From: Sphingomonas aerophila
GTDB lineage: Bacteria; Pseudomonadota; Alphaproteobacteria; Sphingomonadales; Sphingomonadaceae
Direction of reading: 5' to 3'
DNA length: 64,000 bases
Assembly (NCBI RefSeq): GCF_014199305.1
Contig: NZ_JACIJK010000008.1
Coordinates: 1-64,000 of the forward strand
Part shown: positions 51,460 to 61,176 of the stretch, in pieces
Layout: every line of letters begins with the position of its first letter
Position numbering within the stretch: position 1 is the first letter of the stretch
Translations under genes and position numbers: made by a program
Notes under the pieces: model-generated
What the model was told of the DNA's origin: nothing
Database searches by the model: none
What the model saw: the letters and a program-made list of their open reading frames with translations, nothing else

Positions 51460-53382
51460 ATGGCAAGCTATGGCCCACCCGACCGTTTCAACGAGGAAAA
51501 AGCCGCCTTTACCGTCCGGGGGAGCGACACGCCGGACCTGGACGCCGGCGTAGCGGCGATCCGCAACGTTCTGCAAACGCTACCGAATCGATCTGGCGTT
51601 TATCGGATGCAGGACGCGAAAGGCGACGTGCTGTACGTAGGCAAGGCGCGTTCGCTTAAGCAGCGCGTGGCGAACTACACGCAGGTCAAGCAGCTGACGC
51701 AACGGCTGCGGCGCATGGTGTCGCAGACCCGGTCCATGACGATCGTCACGACCAACAACGAGGCCGAGGCGCTGCTGCTCGAAGCGCAGCTGATCAAGAG
51801 CTTCCGCCCGGCGTACAATGTGTTGCTACGCGACGATAAGAGCTTCCCGTTCATTCTCCTGCGCGCGGATACCGATTTTCCGAGGGTGCAGAAGCACCGG
51901 GGCGCGCGACGGGCGGTCGGCAACTATTATGGACCGTTCGCGAGCGCCGGGTCGGTCAACAACACCCTGAACGCGTTGCAGAAGCTGTTCTTGCTCCGGA
52001 GCTGTACCGACGGCTTCTTCAAGACTCGCGACCGGCCGTGCCTGCTGTACCAGATAAAGCGCTGTTCGGCCCCGTGTGTCGGCCGGATCGACAAGGACAG
52101 CTATGCCGAGATGGTCGATGACGCCAAGCGCTTCCTGGCGGGCAAGGCGACCGATGTGCAGGCGAAGCTGGCGGCTCAGATGCAGGCCGCGGCTGAAGGC
52201 ATGGACTTCGAACTCGCGGCCGTGCTGCGCGACCGGCTGAAGGCGCTGACGTTCATCCAGGGGACGCAGGCGATCAACGCAGAGGGCGTCGGAGACGCCG
52301 ACGTGTTTGCCCTAGCGTGCCTGGAGGGTGTGATTGGCATCCAGGCCTTCTTCATCCGCGGCGGGCAGAACTGGGGTCACCGTAGCTTCTTCCCATCGCA
52401 TGTCGCTGACGTGCCCGAGGACGAGGTGCTGCTGAGTTTCCTGTCGCAATTCTATGAGGAGGTGCCGCCCCCGCGCACGATCCTGGTCGATCGCGGGTTC
52501 GAGGATAGCGAGCTGCTGGCAGATGCCTTGGGTGAGCGGGCCGGGTACAAGGTTGCGCTGTCGGTCCCGCAGCGGGGTGATCGCCGGCGGCTGATGGATC
52601 AGGCGAAGCGCAACGCGGTGGAAGCGCTGGAGCGTCGGCTGGCGGAGTCGACTACCCAGGCAAGGCTGCTGCGCGAGGTTGCCGACCTGTTCGAGCTGGC
52701 CGAACCCCCCAACCGCATCGAGGTCTATGACAACAGCCACATACAGGGCACCAATGCGCTGGGCGCGATGGTGGTCGCGGGACCGGAAGGTTTCCGCAAG
52801 GGCCAGTATCGCAAGTTCAACTTCCGCAACAAGGATACGGTGCCCGGCGACGATTTAGCGATGATGCGCGAGGTGCTGCAGCGCCGTTTTTCCCGCGCAC
52901 AGGCGGAAGACCCGGATCGTGACGGAGATACCTGGCCGGACCTGGTGCTGCTCGACGGAGGACGGGGGCAGCTCAATGCCGCCAAGGCGGTGCTTGAGGA
53001 TCTGGGCATCGAGGACGTGCCGCTGGTCGGCGTTGCCAAGGGACCTCATCATGGCCGGGAGGGGCGTGAGGTGTTCCACCTGATGGACGGGCGCGAACTG
53101 ACGCTGCCGGTGAACTCGCCCGTGCTGTTTTACCTGCAGCGACTTCGCGATGAGGTGCACCGCTTCGCAATCGGCGCGCATCGGGAGAAGCGGGCGAAGG
53201 CGATCGGGGCGTCACCGTTGGACGAGGTGCCCGGTATCGGTCCGGCGCGGAAGAAAGCACTTTTGATGCACTTCGGCACCGGGCGCGCAGTGCGAAACGC
53301 GAGCCTGGAGGACCTGAAAAGGGCGCCGGGCGTATCGGCCGGGGTCGCCCAGCAGGTTTACGACTTCTACCACGCACGGTGA
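51460..53382 (+). CDS. uvrC: Excinuclease ABC subunit C
   Basis: About 640 residues. The GIY-YIG nuclease is in SGVYRMQDAKGDVLYVGKAR, with a UvrB-binding UVR helix (MDFELAAVLRDRLKALTFIQ), an RNase-H-like nuclease region (IEVYDNSHIQGTNALGAMVV; LVLLDGGRGQLNAA) and two C-terminal helix-hairpin-helix motifs (DEVPGIGPARKKALLMHF; KRAPGVSAGVAQQVYDF). It makes both incisions in nucleotide excision repair. The start is ATG 51460 or the adjoining GTG 51457. Confidence 0.97.
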   Translation: MASYGPPDRFNEEKAAFTVRGSDTPDLDAGVAAIRNVLQTLPNRSGVYRMQDAKGDVLYVGKARSLKQRVANYTQVKQLTQRLRRMVSQTRSMTIVTTNNEAEALLLEAQLIKSFRPAYNVLLRDDKSFPFILLRADTDFPRVQKHRGARRAVGNYYGPFASAGSVNNTLNALQKLFLLRSCTDGFFKTRDRPCLLYQIKRCSAPCVGRIDKDSYAEMVDDAKRFLAGKATDVQAKLAAQMQAAAEGMDFELAAVLRDRLKALTFIQGTQAINAEGVGDADVFALACLEGVIGIQAFFIRGGQNWGHRSFFPSHVADVPEDEVLLSFLSQFYEEVPPPRTILVDRGFEDSELLADALGERAGYKVALSVPQRGDRRRLMDQAKRNAVEALERRLAESTTQARLLREVADLFELAEPPNRIEVYDNSHIQGTNALGAMVVAGPEGFRKGQYRKFNFRNKDTVPGDDLAMMREVLQRRFSRAQAEDPDRDGDTWPDLVLLDGGRGQLNAAKAVLEDLGIEDVPLVGVAKGPHHGREGREVFHLMDGRELTLPVNSPVLFYLQRLRDEVHRFAIGAHREKRAKAIGASPLDEVPGIGPARKKALLMHFGTGRAVRNASLEDLKRAPGVSAGVAQQVYDFYHAR

Positions 53383-53466
53383 GCGGTGGCATAGCCGGGC
53401 GGCGGGCGGCGCGCGCTTCTGGGCCAGGGTCAATGTTTCTTCACCTGCGGGCGATAAGTCGGCCCG

Positions 53467-54420
53467 ATGCCAACGCCCGTTTTCCTGACCGTCGACACAG
53501 AGTTCGCCTGGGGCGATCACCGCGTGGGGTTGCCCCTCGCTGCGATTTATAGTCGATCGATCGAGTCGGCGGGGGTCGGCCTGTCCTTCCACCTCGACCG
53601 GCTCGCGGCGCATGATCTGAAGGCGTGCTTCTTCGTCGATCCGATGCCGGCGGTGCCGTATGGCCTGTCGCCGGTCCAGCGGATGGTCGACGCGATCCTG
53701 GCGGCGGGACAGGAGGTGCAACTGCACTGCCACCCTAATTGGGCCGGAGCCAAGTCCGGGGACCGCGGCATGGCGCATGCGCGATTCTACCTGAACCAAT
53801 ATGATGCGGCCAAACAGCAGGACCTTCTGATTGCGGCAACCGAATTGCTGATTGCAGCCGGTGCACCGCGTCCGATCGCCTTTCGGGCGGGGGGCTATGC
53901 TGCCGACGATGCGACGCTTGCTGCACTCGAGGCGCTCGGCTTCATTTATGACAGCAGCCATAACGGCGCCGAGCCGCTCGACGACGTCGGAATCACGTTA
54001 TCCGCCCGGCAAATCGCGCCGATCCGCCGCGGCGTGGTCGAAGTTCCCGTGACCTTGATCGAGGATCGGCCGGGACATCTGCGGCCCTTTCAGGTTTGTG
54101 CCCTCTCGGTAGCAGAAGCACGCGGAGCGCTGGACCATGCAGTGGTCGAAAAACATGCCGCCGTGACGATCGTCAGCCATAGCTTTGAACTGGCGAACCG
54201 GAGACGCAACCGGCCCAACGCAGTACATGTGCGCCGCTTTGAAGCGCTGTGCACGATGCTGGCGGAACGGCGCGACCTGTTGCCCACGACGCACTTCGCC
54301 GACAGGCCTGCGCTGGCATTGGGGCAGGACGATCGGCCGCTCGCCCCCGACTTGCTGCGGACACGCTGGAGGCAAGCGGAGCAGCTCTGGTCGAATTGGG
54401 TCGAGGAGCGCGCGGCGTGA
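53467..54420 (+). CDS. Polysaccharide deacetylase-family protein, 317 aa
   Basis: NodB-like fold: FLTVDTEFAWGD with the first Asp pair region, and HCHPNWAGAKS with the metal His-x-His. The region AFRAGGYAADDATLAALEAL is the conserved R-x-G-G-x segment, and VSHSFEL the final motif. It resembles WalW-type deacetylases that modify cell surface polysaccharide. It overlaps the FemAB-like gene by 4 bases (GTGA), so the two act together, perhaps replacing an acyl group on the same glycan. Confidence 0.8.
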   Translation: MPTPVFLTVDTEFAWGDHRVGLPLAAIYSRSIESAGVGLSFHLDRLAAHDLKACFFVDPMPAVPYGLSPVQRMVDAILAAGQEVQLHCHPNWAGAKSGDRGMAHARFYLNQYDAAKQQDLLIAATELLIAAGAPRPIAFRAGGYAADDATLAALEALGFIYDSSHNGAEPLDDVGITLSARQIAPIRRGVVEVPVTLIEDRPGHLRPFQVCALSVAEARGALDHAVVEKHAAVTIVSHSFELANRRRNRPNAVHVRRFEALCTMLAERRDLLPTTHFADRPALALGQDDRPLAPDLLRTRWRQAEQLWSNWVEERAA

Positions 54421-55316
54421 ATGACGTGGCCGTCCTGCCGCTGCGCTTTCAGGTCGGCGCGCGTACGCTCGCGTCGATCCCCCGGCGGCTGGTGCGTGTG
54501 TCGTACTCCTTGCAAACAGTACTTGCCGGACACGTAACGGCGATCGGCCAACCGACCCCAAGCAGTGACGGCTTCTTGGTGACGTCGATGCCCGAGAGCC
54601 AGCTGGAACGCGTCGGAACTGCCGGGCTGTTGCGGCATGTGCGGCAGCGCTACATGCGCTACTATGTAGACCTGTCGACAGGTATGGCGGGCTGGGAGGC
54701 CGCGCTTTCTGGCGCGACCAGGTCGGGGTTGAAGCGCAAGGCCAAGAAGCTGGTGGCGGCTTCAGGTGGAACGCTCGACGTGCGCCGCTACGTCTCCGCC
54801 GACGAGATCGCGACCTTTCACCCGCTCGCACGCGCCGTATCGGCGCTGACCTATCAGGAGCGGTTGCTGGATGCCGGACTGCCGAGCGATGCCGGTGAAC
54901 TGCTTCGCCTCGCTGCGGCAGATCGGGTGCGGGCGTGGCTGTTGTTCCTGGAGGAGCGCCCCGTCGCCTATCTCTGCTGCACGGCGGACGGTGACACGAT
55001 CCGCTATGATTACGTCGGTCACGATCCTGCCATCGCGTCGCTGTCGCCCGGAGTCGTGCTGCAGGCGGAAGCGCTGCGCGACCTGATGAAGGAAGGACGT
55101 TTCCGCTGGTTCGACTTCACCGAAGGCGAGGGGCAGCACAAGCGGAGCCTGGCGACCGGCGGGGTGGCGTGCATGGACGTGTTGTTGCTGCGTGCAACGC
55201 TCGTCAATCGGGTCGCGCTCCGTGCGCTCGGCGGCTTCGACAGCGCGGTGGCCGTAGCGAAGCGCGCCGCGGCGCATCCGACTCTCGCCCGCCTTTCGCG
55301 ACAGGTGCGCCGCTAG
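54417..55316 (+). CDS. FemAB/BioF2-like acyltransferase, 299 aa
   Basis: GTG start at 54417 overlapping the deacetylase stop, with AGGAG upstream. The sequence [20 protein letters not shown] and the C-terminal half ([60 protein letters not shown]) match GNAT-like domains of the FemAB/BioF2 type used in cell wall or exopolysaccharide decoration. The pair suggests envelope glycan editing. Substrate unknown. Confidence 0.8.
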   Translation: MNDVAVLPLRFQVGARTLASIPRRLVRVSYSLQTVLAGHVTAIGQPTPSSDGFLVTSMPESQLERVGTAGLLRHVRQRYMRYYVDLSTGMAGWEAALSGATRSGLKRKAKKLVAASGGTLDVRRYVSADEIATFHPLARAVSALTYQERLLDAGLPSDAGELLRLAAADRVRAWLLFLEERPVAYLCCTADGDTIRYDYVGHDPAIASLSPGVVLQAEALRDLMKEGRFRWFDFTEGEGQHKRSLATGGVACMDVLLLRATLVNRVALRALGGFDSAVAVAKRAAAHPTLARLSRQVRR

Positions 55317-55338
55317 CGAAGGGTGCCTACATGGGTGC

Positions 55339-56070
55339 GTGCACATCGTCGCGCCTGCCCTGATCCTGTCCGTACGAGCCCATGGCGAGCATGGTGCGGT
55401 GGTGCGTGCCCTGACGCGCAATCACGGCGTGCAGCCCGGCTATGTTCGGGGCGGGCGCTCTCGCCGGCTGCGCCCGGTGCTGCAGCCAGCGAACGAGATG
55501 ATGGGCGAATGGCGAGCACGAACGGGCGAACAGCTGGCGGCGCTGACGGTGGAGTTGGTCGAGAGCCGCGCGGCGCTTCACGTCGAACCGCTGGCCGCAG
55601 CGGCACTGGAGTGGGTGACCGCACTCACCGCCGCTACGCTGCCCGAGGCGCAGCCTTATCCGCATTTATTCGACGCATTGGACGGCGTTGTTGCCGCAGT
55701 AGCGGCGGCGCCGAGCGCGCGCGGCTGGGCGCCGGCGCTGGTCCGCTATGAACTGCTCCTGCTGGCCGAGCTCGGCTTCGGGCTCGACTTGTCGCGGTGT
55801 GTGGCGACGGGAGCGGGCGAGCAGCTCCACTTCGTCAGCCCGCGCAGCGGAGGTGCGGTGTCGCGAGTAGGTGCCGCCGGTTATGAGGAGCGCCTGCTTC
55901 GCCTGCCGCCGTTCCTGGCGGTGGGCGGGCCAGCCGACTGGCCCGACGTGTTCGACGGACTCCGCCTGACCGGGCATTTCCTGACGCGTGACCTGCTGGT
56001 CGATCGGCGGGTGGACGTAGCGGCGGCACGCGAGCGGCTGGTGGAGCGATTGAAAAGGGCGGTTGCGTGA
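55339..56070 (+). CDS. recO: Recombination mediator RecO
   Basis: 243 residues. N-terminal OB-fold ([40 protein letters not shown]) and helical C-terminal domain ([20 protein letters not shown]). RecO with RecR loads RecA on SSB-coated DNA. The zinc-binding cysteines present in some RecO proteins are reduced to one here (SRCVATG). GTG start at 55339. Confidence 0.93.
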   Translation: MHIVAPALILSVRAHGEHGAVVRALTRNHGVQPGYVRGGRSRRLRPVLQPANEMMGEWRARTGEQLAALTVELVESRAALHVEPLAAAALEWVTALTAATLPEAQPYPHLFDALDGVVAAVAAAPSARGWAPALVRYELLLLAELGFGLDLSRCVATGAGEQLHFVSPRSGGAVSRVGAAGYEERLLRLPPFLAVGGPADWPDVFDGLRLTGHFLTRDLLVDRRVDVAAARERLVERLKRAVA

Positions 56071-56097
56071 GCCTCTGCCGCCCGGCAGGAGGGCATC

Positions 56098-57141
56098 GTG
56101 GCTTTGATCGCGATCCTGCCGGGTGACGGCATCGGCCCCGAGGTGACGGGGGAGGCGCAACGCGTGCTCGAGGCGCTCGACCTCGACTTGCATTTCGAGC
56201 AGGCCCCGGTCGGCGGGGCAGCGTATCGCGCGGCCGGGCACCCGCTGCCGCCTGAAACCCTGTCCCTTGCGCGGCGTGCGGATGCGGTGCTGTTCGGTGC
56301 CGTGGGCGATCCCGAGTTCGACCGACTGGACCGCGGCCTGCGGCCGGAGCAGGCGATCCTGGGACTGCGGCGCGAGCTGAAGCTGTTCGCCAACCTCCGC
56401 CCCGCGCGGGTGTTTCCGGGCCTGGAGGACTTGTCGGCTCTCCGGCCGGAGGTTGCGGGCGCAATCGACCTGCTGATCGTGCGCGAGACGAATGGCGACG
56501 TGTATTTCGGGGAGAAAGGCACCCGCGTTACCCCCGCCGGCCTACGCCAAGGTTATGACCTGATGGCCTATGACGAGGTAGAGGTCGCGCGCATCGCCCG
56601 GGTCGGGTTTGAGGCGGCCCGGGGGCGGCGTGGACGGTTGTGCTCCGTCGACAAGGCCAATGTGCTCGAGACGTCACAACTTTGGCGCGACGTGGTGATT
56701 GAGGCCGCCGCTGACTATCCTGACGTGACGCTCAGCCACATGTACGTCGACAATGCCGCGATGCAGATGGTGCGCAGCCCTGGACAGTTCGACGTCATCG
56801 TCACCGGCAACCTGTTCGGGGATATCCTGTCGGACCAGGCCTCGATGTGCGCGGGGTCGATCGGAATGCTGCCCTCGGCTACACTGAGCGCGGATGGCAA
56901 GGGTCTTTACGAGCCGATCCACGGGTCGGCGCCCGACATCGCTGGGCAGGGCCGCGCCAATCCTTGTGCGGCTATCCTGTCGGCAGCGATGCTGCTGCGC
57001 CACTCCTTGCGCCAGCCCGAGGCTGCCGATCGTATCGAGGTGGCGGTGATCGCGGCGGTGGCTAACGGAATGCGAACCGCTGACCTGGGCGGCGAAGCGT
57101 CGACCCGCGCAATGGGGGACGCGGTGCTCGCCCGGCTGTGA
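56098..57141 (+). CDS. leuB: 3-isopropylmalate dehydrogenase
   Basis: 347 residues. [20 protein letters not shown] near the start, [35 protein letters not shown] and [19 protein letters not shown] for substrate and NAD, and [20 protein letters not shown] for metal binding are all present. It oxidises 3-isopropylmalate in leucine synthesis. The GTG start is at 56098. The catalytic Lys and Tyr regions look intact. Confidence 0.96.
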   Translation: MALIAILPGDGIGPEVTGEAQRVLEALDLDLHFEQAPVGGAAYRAAGHPLPPETLSLARRADAVLFGAVGDPEFDRLDRGLRPEQAILGLRRELKLFANLRPARVFPGLEDLSALRPEVAGAIDLLIVRETNGDVYFGEKGTRVTPAGLRQGYDLMAYDEVEVARIARVGFEAARGRRGRLCSVDKANVLETSQLWRDVVIEAAADYPDVTLSHMYVDNAAMQMVRSPGQFDVIVTGNLFGDILSDQASMCAGSIGMLPSATLSADGKGLYEPIHGSAPDIAGQGRANPCAAILSAAMLLRHSLRQPEAADRIEVAVIAAVANGMRTADLGGEASTRAMGDAVLARL

Positions 57142-57168
57142 GCCGGCAGCCGTAGGAACGACCGCGTG

Positions 57169-58269
57169 ATGACGTTGCCGCTCCAGATCGCGGTGGTGAT
57201 CCCGACCTTCAACGAGCGTGCAAACATCGTGACGCTGCTCGACCGGCTCGCAACGGTACTCGACGGGCGCGGTTGGGAAGCAATGGTCGTCGATGACGAT
57301 AGCGCCGACGGTACGGCTGACATGGTGCGCCAACTGGCGCGGCAGGACCCCCGCATACGGGTCATCCAGCGCATCGGCAGGCGCGGGCTGTCGTCGGCCT
57401 GTATCGAGGGGATGTGCGCGACGGCCGCCCCGATCGTCGCAGTGATCGATGGTGATGGGCAGCACGATGAAACGCTGCTGCCCGCGATGCTGGATGCGCT
57501 CACGGCCGACCCTGCGCTCGACCTTGTGGTGGGATCGCGCTTCGTGACGGGTGGCGGGACGGGTGATTGGGACCGGGACCGGGTCGCCAAGTCGGCTCTT
57601 GCGACTCGATTGTCCCGTCGGATCCTGAAGGCCGGCCTGGCCGATCCGATGAGCGGCTACTTTGCGGTTCGGACTCATATTGTCCGCAGCCTCGCCCCGG
57701 ACCTGTCGGGCATTGGATTCAAGATCCTGCTCGACCTCATGACGGCAAGCCCGCGCCCGCTTCGCTTTCTCGAGCTTCCTTATATGTTCAGGACGCGAGT
57801 GGCCGGAGAGAGCAAGCTCGATCACGTGGTCGCGATGGAGTTCCTGATCGCGCTTTACGATCGGCTGGTCGGGCGGGTGGTGCCGGTGCGCTTTGCCATG
57901 TTCTGCCTGATCGGGCTGATTGGCGTCGTGCCGCACATGGCGACGCTGGGACTAGTGCACTTCGCCCTCGACGCAAGTTTCAGGACTGCACAGATTGTGG
58001 CAACGGCTGTCGCTATGACGTTCAACTTCCTGCTGAACAACGCGCTGACTTATCGCGAGCGGCGGTTGCGCGGGCTGGGCGCGCTGCTGCGAGGCTGGGT
58101 ATCGTTCTGCCTGGCCTGCTCAGTCGGAGCTATTGCCAATGTGGGAGTCGCCGACTTCCTTCATGACGCGCGCCAGGGGGCGTGGGTAGTGCCCGCGCTC
58201 GCCGGAATCGCGGTCAGTGCCGTGTGGAACTATGCACTATCGAGCCGCTTCGTCTGGGGTCGATATTAG
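57169..58269 (+). CDS. GT2-GtrA fusion, polyprenyl-phosphate sugar synthase
   Basis: 366 residues. Residues 1-235 are a GT2 Dpm1-like synthase: VVIPTFNERANIVTLLDRLA, VVDDDSADGTADM, VIDGDGQHDETLLPAM and VVGSRFVTGG. From about 245 a GtrA flippase-like domain with four helices follows (FAMFCLIGLIGVVPHMATLG; TFNFLLNNALTYRERRLRG). The product should load a sugar on undecaprenyl phosphate and help present it to the periplasm. It is convergent with, and overlaps the stop of, a PMT-type transferase (58266) that could use this donor. Confidence 0.9.
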   Translation: MTLPLQIAVVIPTFNERANIVTLLDRLATVLDGRGWEAMVVDDDSADGTADMVRQLARQDPRIRVIQRIGRRGLSSACIEGMCATAAPIVAVIDGDGQHDETLLPAMLDALTADPALDLVVGSRFVTGGGTGDWDRDRVAKSALATRLSRRILKAGLADPMSGYFAVRTHIVRSLAPDLSGIGFKILLDLMTASPRPLRFLELPYMFRTRVAGESKLDHVVAMEFLIALYDRLVGRVVPVRFAMFCLIGLIGVVPHMATLGLVHFALDASFRTAQIVATAVAMTFNFLLNNALTYRERRLRGLGALLRGWVSFCLACSVGAIANVGVADFLHDARQGAWVVPALAGIAVSAVWNYALSSRFVWGRY

Positions 58270-59504
58270 ATCCAGCTCGCAAACCAGGTCCAGCGATGGA
58301 AGCTGCCCGGGTCGTCCAACGCCGTTGCCGCGAGAACGGGGTAGAAGTTGATGAACAAGACCGCGGCGGCACCCAGCAACGCTTCATCCAGGTGCCATCC
58401 CCGCTTGTGCCAATGGTGGATGGCTCCGGCCAGCACGAGGGGCAGCCAGATACTTGGCAGGTAGTAATAATAGAAGAAGCTCGGCGACTTAGGAACCAAA
58501 GCCCAGACCAGGTAAGAAGCCACCCAAAGCCCGGCCAGGGCACCTGTACGCACGTCCCGTTCCCGTGCCCAGGCCCAAAGACTCGCGGCGACCGCGACGA
58601 GCCCGCCCCACATGATCACCGGGTTGCCAACGAAAAGGATGCCGCGCTGGGCGCCATCGACCGGCTCGTATAGGTACCAGATCGGCCGGATCATTAGCAC
58701 CCAACCTTCCCAGCTCGACTGATAGGTATGTGGCGGAAGTACCTGTTCTTGTAGCTTAAACATGGCGAGCTGGTAGGGCAGCAGCGTGGAAACGCTGATC
58801 GGCTCAGTCGCGTAGAAGAAGGCGGGCATGAAGGTCGCGAGATAGGTCGCGACGCTGACGACCCCCAACATGATCGGCCCCGCCCACCAGGACAGACCGG
58901 GCCAGCGATGGGGGTTTCCCCTTTTTAGCAACAAGAACGCGAGGGCGGCAAAGAGGACATACGGTGCCGCTGCCCATTTGCACGCGACCGCGAGCCCCAG
59001 GAACATGGCCCCGCCGATCCAGCGCGCCCAGACCGCCTCGGCACCGTTGGCTTTGGCAGACCAAAGCAGGCAGGCGAGGGCCAGCACGACAAAGGCGGCC
59101 ATGAACCCGTCCAGCATGGCGATCCGTGACTGGATGAACACGGTGAAATTGAGCAACACCAGCACGGCGCCAAGTGTGGCAGTCCAGACCCGGCGATAAA
59201 GCAGCCACAAGGCCGCGTAGCATCCAAGCACCGTGGCAGTGCCGGCCAGCGTCGACATCGCGCGCCAACCAACCGGGGTGTCGCCGAACATCCAGACGCC
59301 GAGCGCGATCAGTTCCTTGCCCAGCAGCGGATGCTCCGCATTTGCGGGATGCGCGAGCGTCAGCAGCGTCCGTGCCGCGGGGACATAATGTACCTCGTCG
59401 AATACCAACATGTGCGGCACGGCAAGGCGCCAGCAGAACAGCGCCTGGGTGATGATCCCCAACAGGATCGCGACAGGAAGGGGGCGGTCGAACTTGATCG
59501 GCAC
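58266..59504 (-). CDS. PMT-family lipid-linked glycosyltransferase
   Basis: About 412 residues with many membrane helices and the PMT motif FDEVHYVPAARTLL, whose Asp-Glu is catalytic. Further family segments are GKELIALGVWMFGDTPVGWR and QSRIAMLDGFMAAFVVLALA. It transfers a sugar from a polyprenyl phosphate donor to a protein or glycan in the periplasm. The GTG at 59504 is chosen because the alternative TTG at 59540 lies inside the metZ riboswitch on the other strand. It shares 4 bases of stop with the GT2-GtrA gene. Confidence 0.85.
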   Translation of the reverse strand: MPIKFDRPLPVAILLGIITQALFCWRLAVPHMLVFDEVHYVPAARTLLTLAHPANAEHPLLGKELIALGVWMFGDTPVGWRAMSTLAGTATVLGCYAALWLLYRRVWTATLGAVLVLLNFTVFIQSRIAMLDGFMAAFVVLALACLLWSAKANGAEAVWARWIGGAMFLGLAVACKWAAAPYVLFAALAFLLLKRGNPHRWPGLSWWAGPIMLGVVSVATYLATFMPAFFYATEPISVSTLLPYQLAMFKLQEQVLPPHTYQSSWEGWVLMIRPIWYLYEPVDGAQRGILFVGNPVIMWGGLVAVAASLWAWARERDVRTGALAGLWVASYLVWALVPKSPSFFYYYYLPSIWLPLVLAGAIHHWHKRGWHLDEALLGAAAVLFINFYPVLAATALDDPGSFHRWTWFASWI

Positions 59505-59517
59505 GCGCCGCGTTGTT

Positions 59518-59566
59518 CCCGCTGATCCGCTTTCTTGCAAGCGGGCACGGGCACGGGCAAAGCGGA
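59518..59566 (+). promoter_or_regulatory. SAM-II-like riboswitch upstream of metZ
   Basis: Stem P1 pairs CCCGCT (59518-59523) with AGCGGG (59540-59545), and the loop contains GAT and TTGCA. Seven loop bases, CCGCTTT (59527-59533), pair perfectly with AAAGCGG (59559-59565), which includes the Shine-Dalgarno of metZ. This H-type pseudoknot and the conserved words CGCTGAT ... TTGCAAGCG ... GCAAAG match the SAM-II class (SAM-V shares the same core), known before metA and metZ in alphaproteobacteria. SAM binding would block translation. Confidence 0.75.
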
Positions 59567-59569
59567 ACC

Positions 59570-60775
59570 ATGAAGCGCAATACGGGGCAGGACCGGACCA
59601 TCACCAGCGGCTGGCGGCCCGCCACGCGCGCGATACGCGGCGGGACCGCGCGGTCGGAATGGGGTGAAACCTCCGAAGCGTTGTTTCTGACGTCCGGCTA
59701 TAGCTATGATCGGGCAGGCGACGCCGCCGCCCGGTTCGCCGGCGAGCAGGTCGGGATGACCTATTCCCGGCTGCAGAATCCCACGACCGAGATGCTGGAA
59801 GAGCGGATCGCCCTGCTCGAAGGATCTGAGGCGTGCCGCACCACGGCTACCGGAATGGCAGCGATGACGGCGGCGCTGCTGTGCCAGTTGCAGGCGGGCG
59901 ACCACGTCGTCGCAGGTCGCGCCGCGTTCGGGTCGTGCCGATGGCTGACCGACACGCTGTTGCCAAAATTTGGTATCGGCTCAACGATCGTCGACGGTCG
60001 GGATCCGCAGCAATGGGCTGACGCTGCGCAGGCGAATACCAAGCTGTTCTTCTTCGAAACCCCTGCGAATCCGACGATGGACATTGTTGATCTCAAAGCG
60101 GTTTGCGGCATCGCCCGCGATCGTGGGATCAGAACGGTGGTGGACAATGCTTTTGCGACACCGGCGTTGCAGCGTCCGCTGGAATGGGGCGCTGACATCA
60201 CCGCCTATTCCGCGACCAAGATGATGGATGGGCAGGGGCGGGTGCTTGCTGGCGCGGTATGCGGTACGGCGGAGTTCATCAATGGCGAGCTGCTGCCCTT
60301 CATTCGCAACACAGGGCCAACGCTGGCCCCGTTCAACGCCTGGGTCGTCCTGAAGGGGCTTGAAACGCTGGACCTGCGTATTCGTCGGCAGTCCGAAAAT
60401 GCGCTGAAGGTGGCGGCCTTCCTGGAAAGGCGTGTTCCGCGGGTGAACTATCCAGGGCTTGCGAGTCACCCCCAGCACGCCCTGGCCATGTCCCAGATGG
60501 ACATGGCCGGGCCGATCTTCTCTCTGGAGGTTGCCGGGCGTGAACAGGCGCATGCGCTGCTCGACGCGCTGGAACTGATCGACATCTCGAACAACATCGG
60601 CGACTCGCGTTCGCTGATGACCCACCCTGCCTCGACCACCCATGCAGGCGTTTCCGCCGAGACGCGTGAGCAAATGGGGGTTGGCGAGGGTTTGTTGCGG
60701 CTGAACGTCGGGCTGGAGGATGTCGACGACCTGGTCGATGACCTCGGTCGGGCGCTTGACCGGGTGGGCCTATGA
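59570..60775 (+). CDS. metZ: O-succinylhomoserine sulfhydrylase
   Basis: 401 residues, PLP enzyme of the Cys/Met metabolism family. AYSATKMMDGQGRVLAGAVC holds the PLP Lys, FFETPANPTMDIVDLKAVC and TYSRLQNPTTEMLEERIALL are typical, and LMTHPASTTHAGVSAETREQ is near the end. It makes homocysteine from O-succinylhomoserine and sulfide. ATG 59570 lies just after the SAM-II-like pseudoknot, which explains feedback control by SAM. ApaG overlaps its stop. Confidence 0.95.
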   Translation: MKRNTGQDRTITSGWRPATRAIRGGTARSEWGETSEALFLTSGYSYDRAGDAAARFAGEQVGMTYSRLQNPTTEMLEERIALLEGSEACRTTATGMAAMTAALLCQLQAGDHVVAGRAAFGSCRWLTDTLLPKFGIGSTIVDGRDPQQWADAAQANTKLFFFETPANPTMDIVDLKAVCGIARDRGIRTVVDNAFATPALQRPLEWGADITAYSATKMMDGQGRVLAGAVCGTAEFINGELLPFIRNTGPTLAPFNAWVVLKGLETLDLRIRRQSENALKVAAFLERRVPRVNYPGLASHPQHALAMSQMDMAGPIFSLEVAGREQAHALLDALELIDISNNIGDSRSLMTHPASTTHAGVSAETREQMGVGEGLLRLNVGLEDVDDLVDDLGRALDRVGL

Positions 60776-61170
60776 AGGCGCTGTTCCCTCATGCGGCGAC
60801 CACGCGCGGCGTGACCGTGCGCGTGTCGGTCAGCTACCTGCCCGAACAATCCGAACCGCGGCGCGGGCGTTGGTTCTGGGCCTATCATGTTCGGATCGAG
60901 AACGAAGGGCCGGCGGCGGTGCAACTGCTGACCCGCCATTGGATCATCACAGATGGTCGGGGCGCGCGCCACACTGTGGAGGGCGAGGGAGTGGTCGGCG
61001 AGCAGCCGTTGGTCGAGCCGGGCGGCAGCTTTGATTACGTGTCGGGATGTCCACTGGCGACGCCGACCGGTGCAATGCAGGGGACTTACCGTATGATCGA
61101 CGAGGGCGGGGTAGTGTTCGATGTCGAGATCCCTCGCTTTCAGCTGATCGCTCCTGCGGTTGCGGAGTAG
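60772..61170 (+). CDS. apaG: ApaG protein
   Basis: 132 residues. The ApaG domain shows in VRVSVSYLPEQSEPRRGRWF, WAYHVRIENEGPAAVQLLTR, HWIITDGRGARHTVEGEGVV and GEQPLVEPGGSFDYVSGCPL. The fold is an immunoglobulin-like beta sandwich; in other bacteria it is linked to cobalt and magnesium tolerance and to diadenosine-polyphosphate handling, but the reaction is unclear. ATG overlaps the metZ stop (ATGA), so it shares the SAM-controlled mRNA. Confidence 0.95.
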   Translation: MKALFPHAATTRGVTVRVSVSYLPEQSEPRRGRWFWAYHVRIENEGPAAVQLLTRHWIITDGRGARHTVEGEGVVGEQPLVEPGGSFDYVSGCPLATPTGAMQGTYRMIDEGGVVFDVEIPRFQLIAPAVAE

Positions 61171-61176
61171 GCGCGA

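Noticed and set aside
59505..59540. TTG start at 59540 for the PMT-type gene
   Set aside because: This segment is the pairing region of the metZ riboswitch on the other strand and lacks a ribosome site; the PMT homology begins later.
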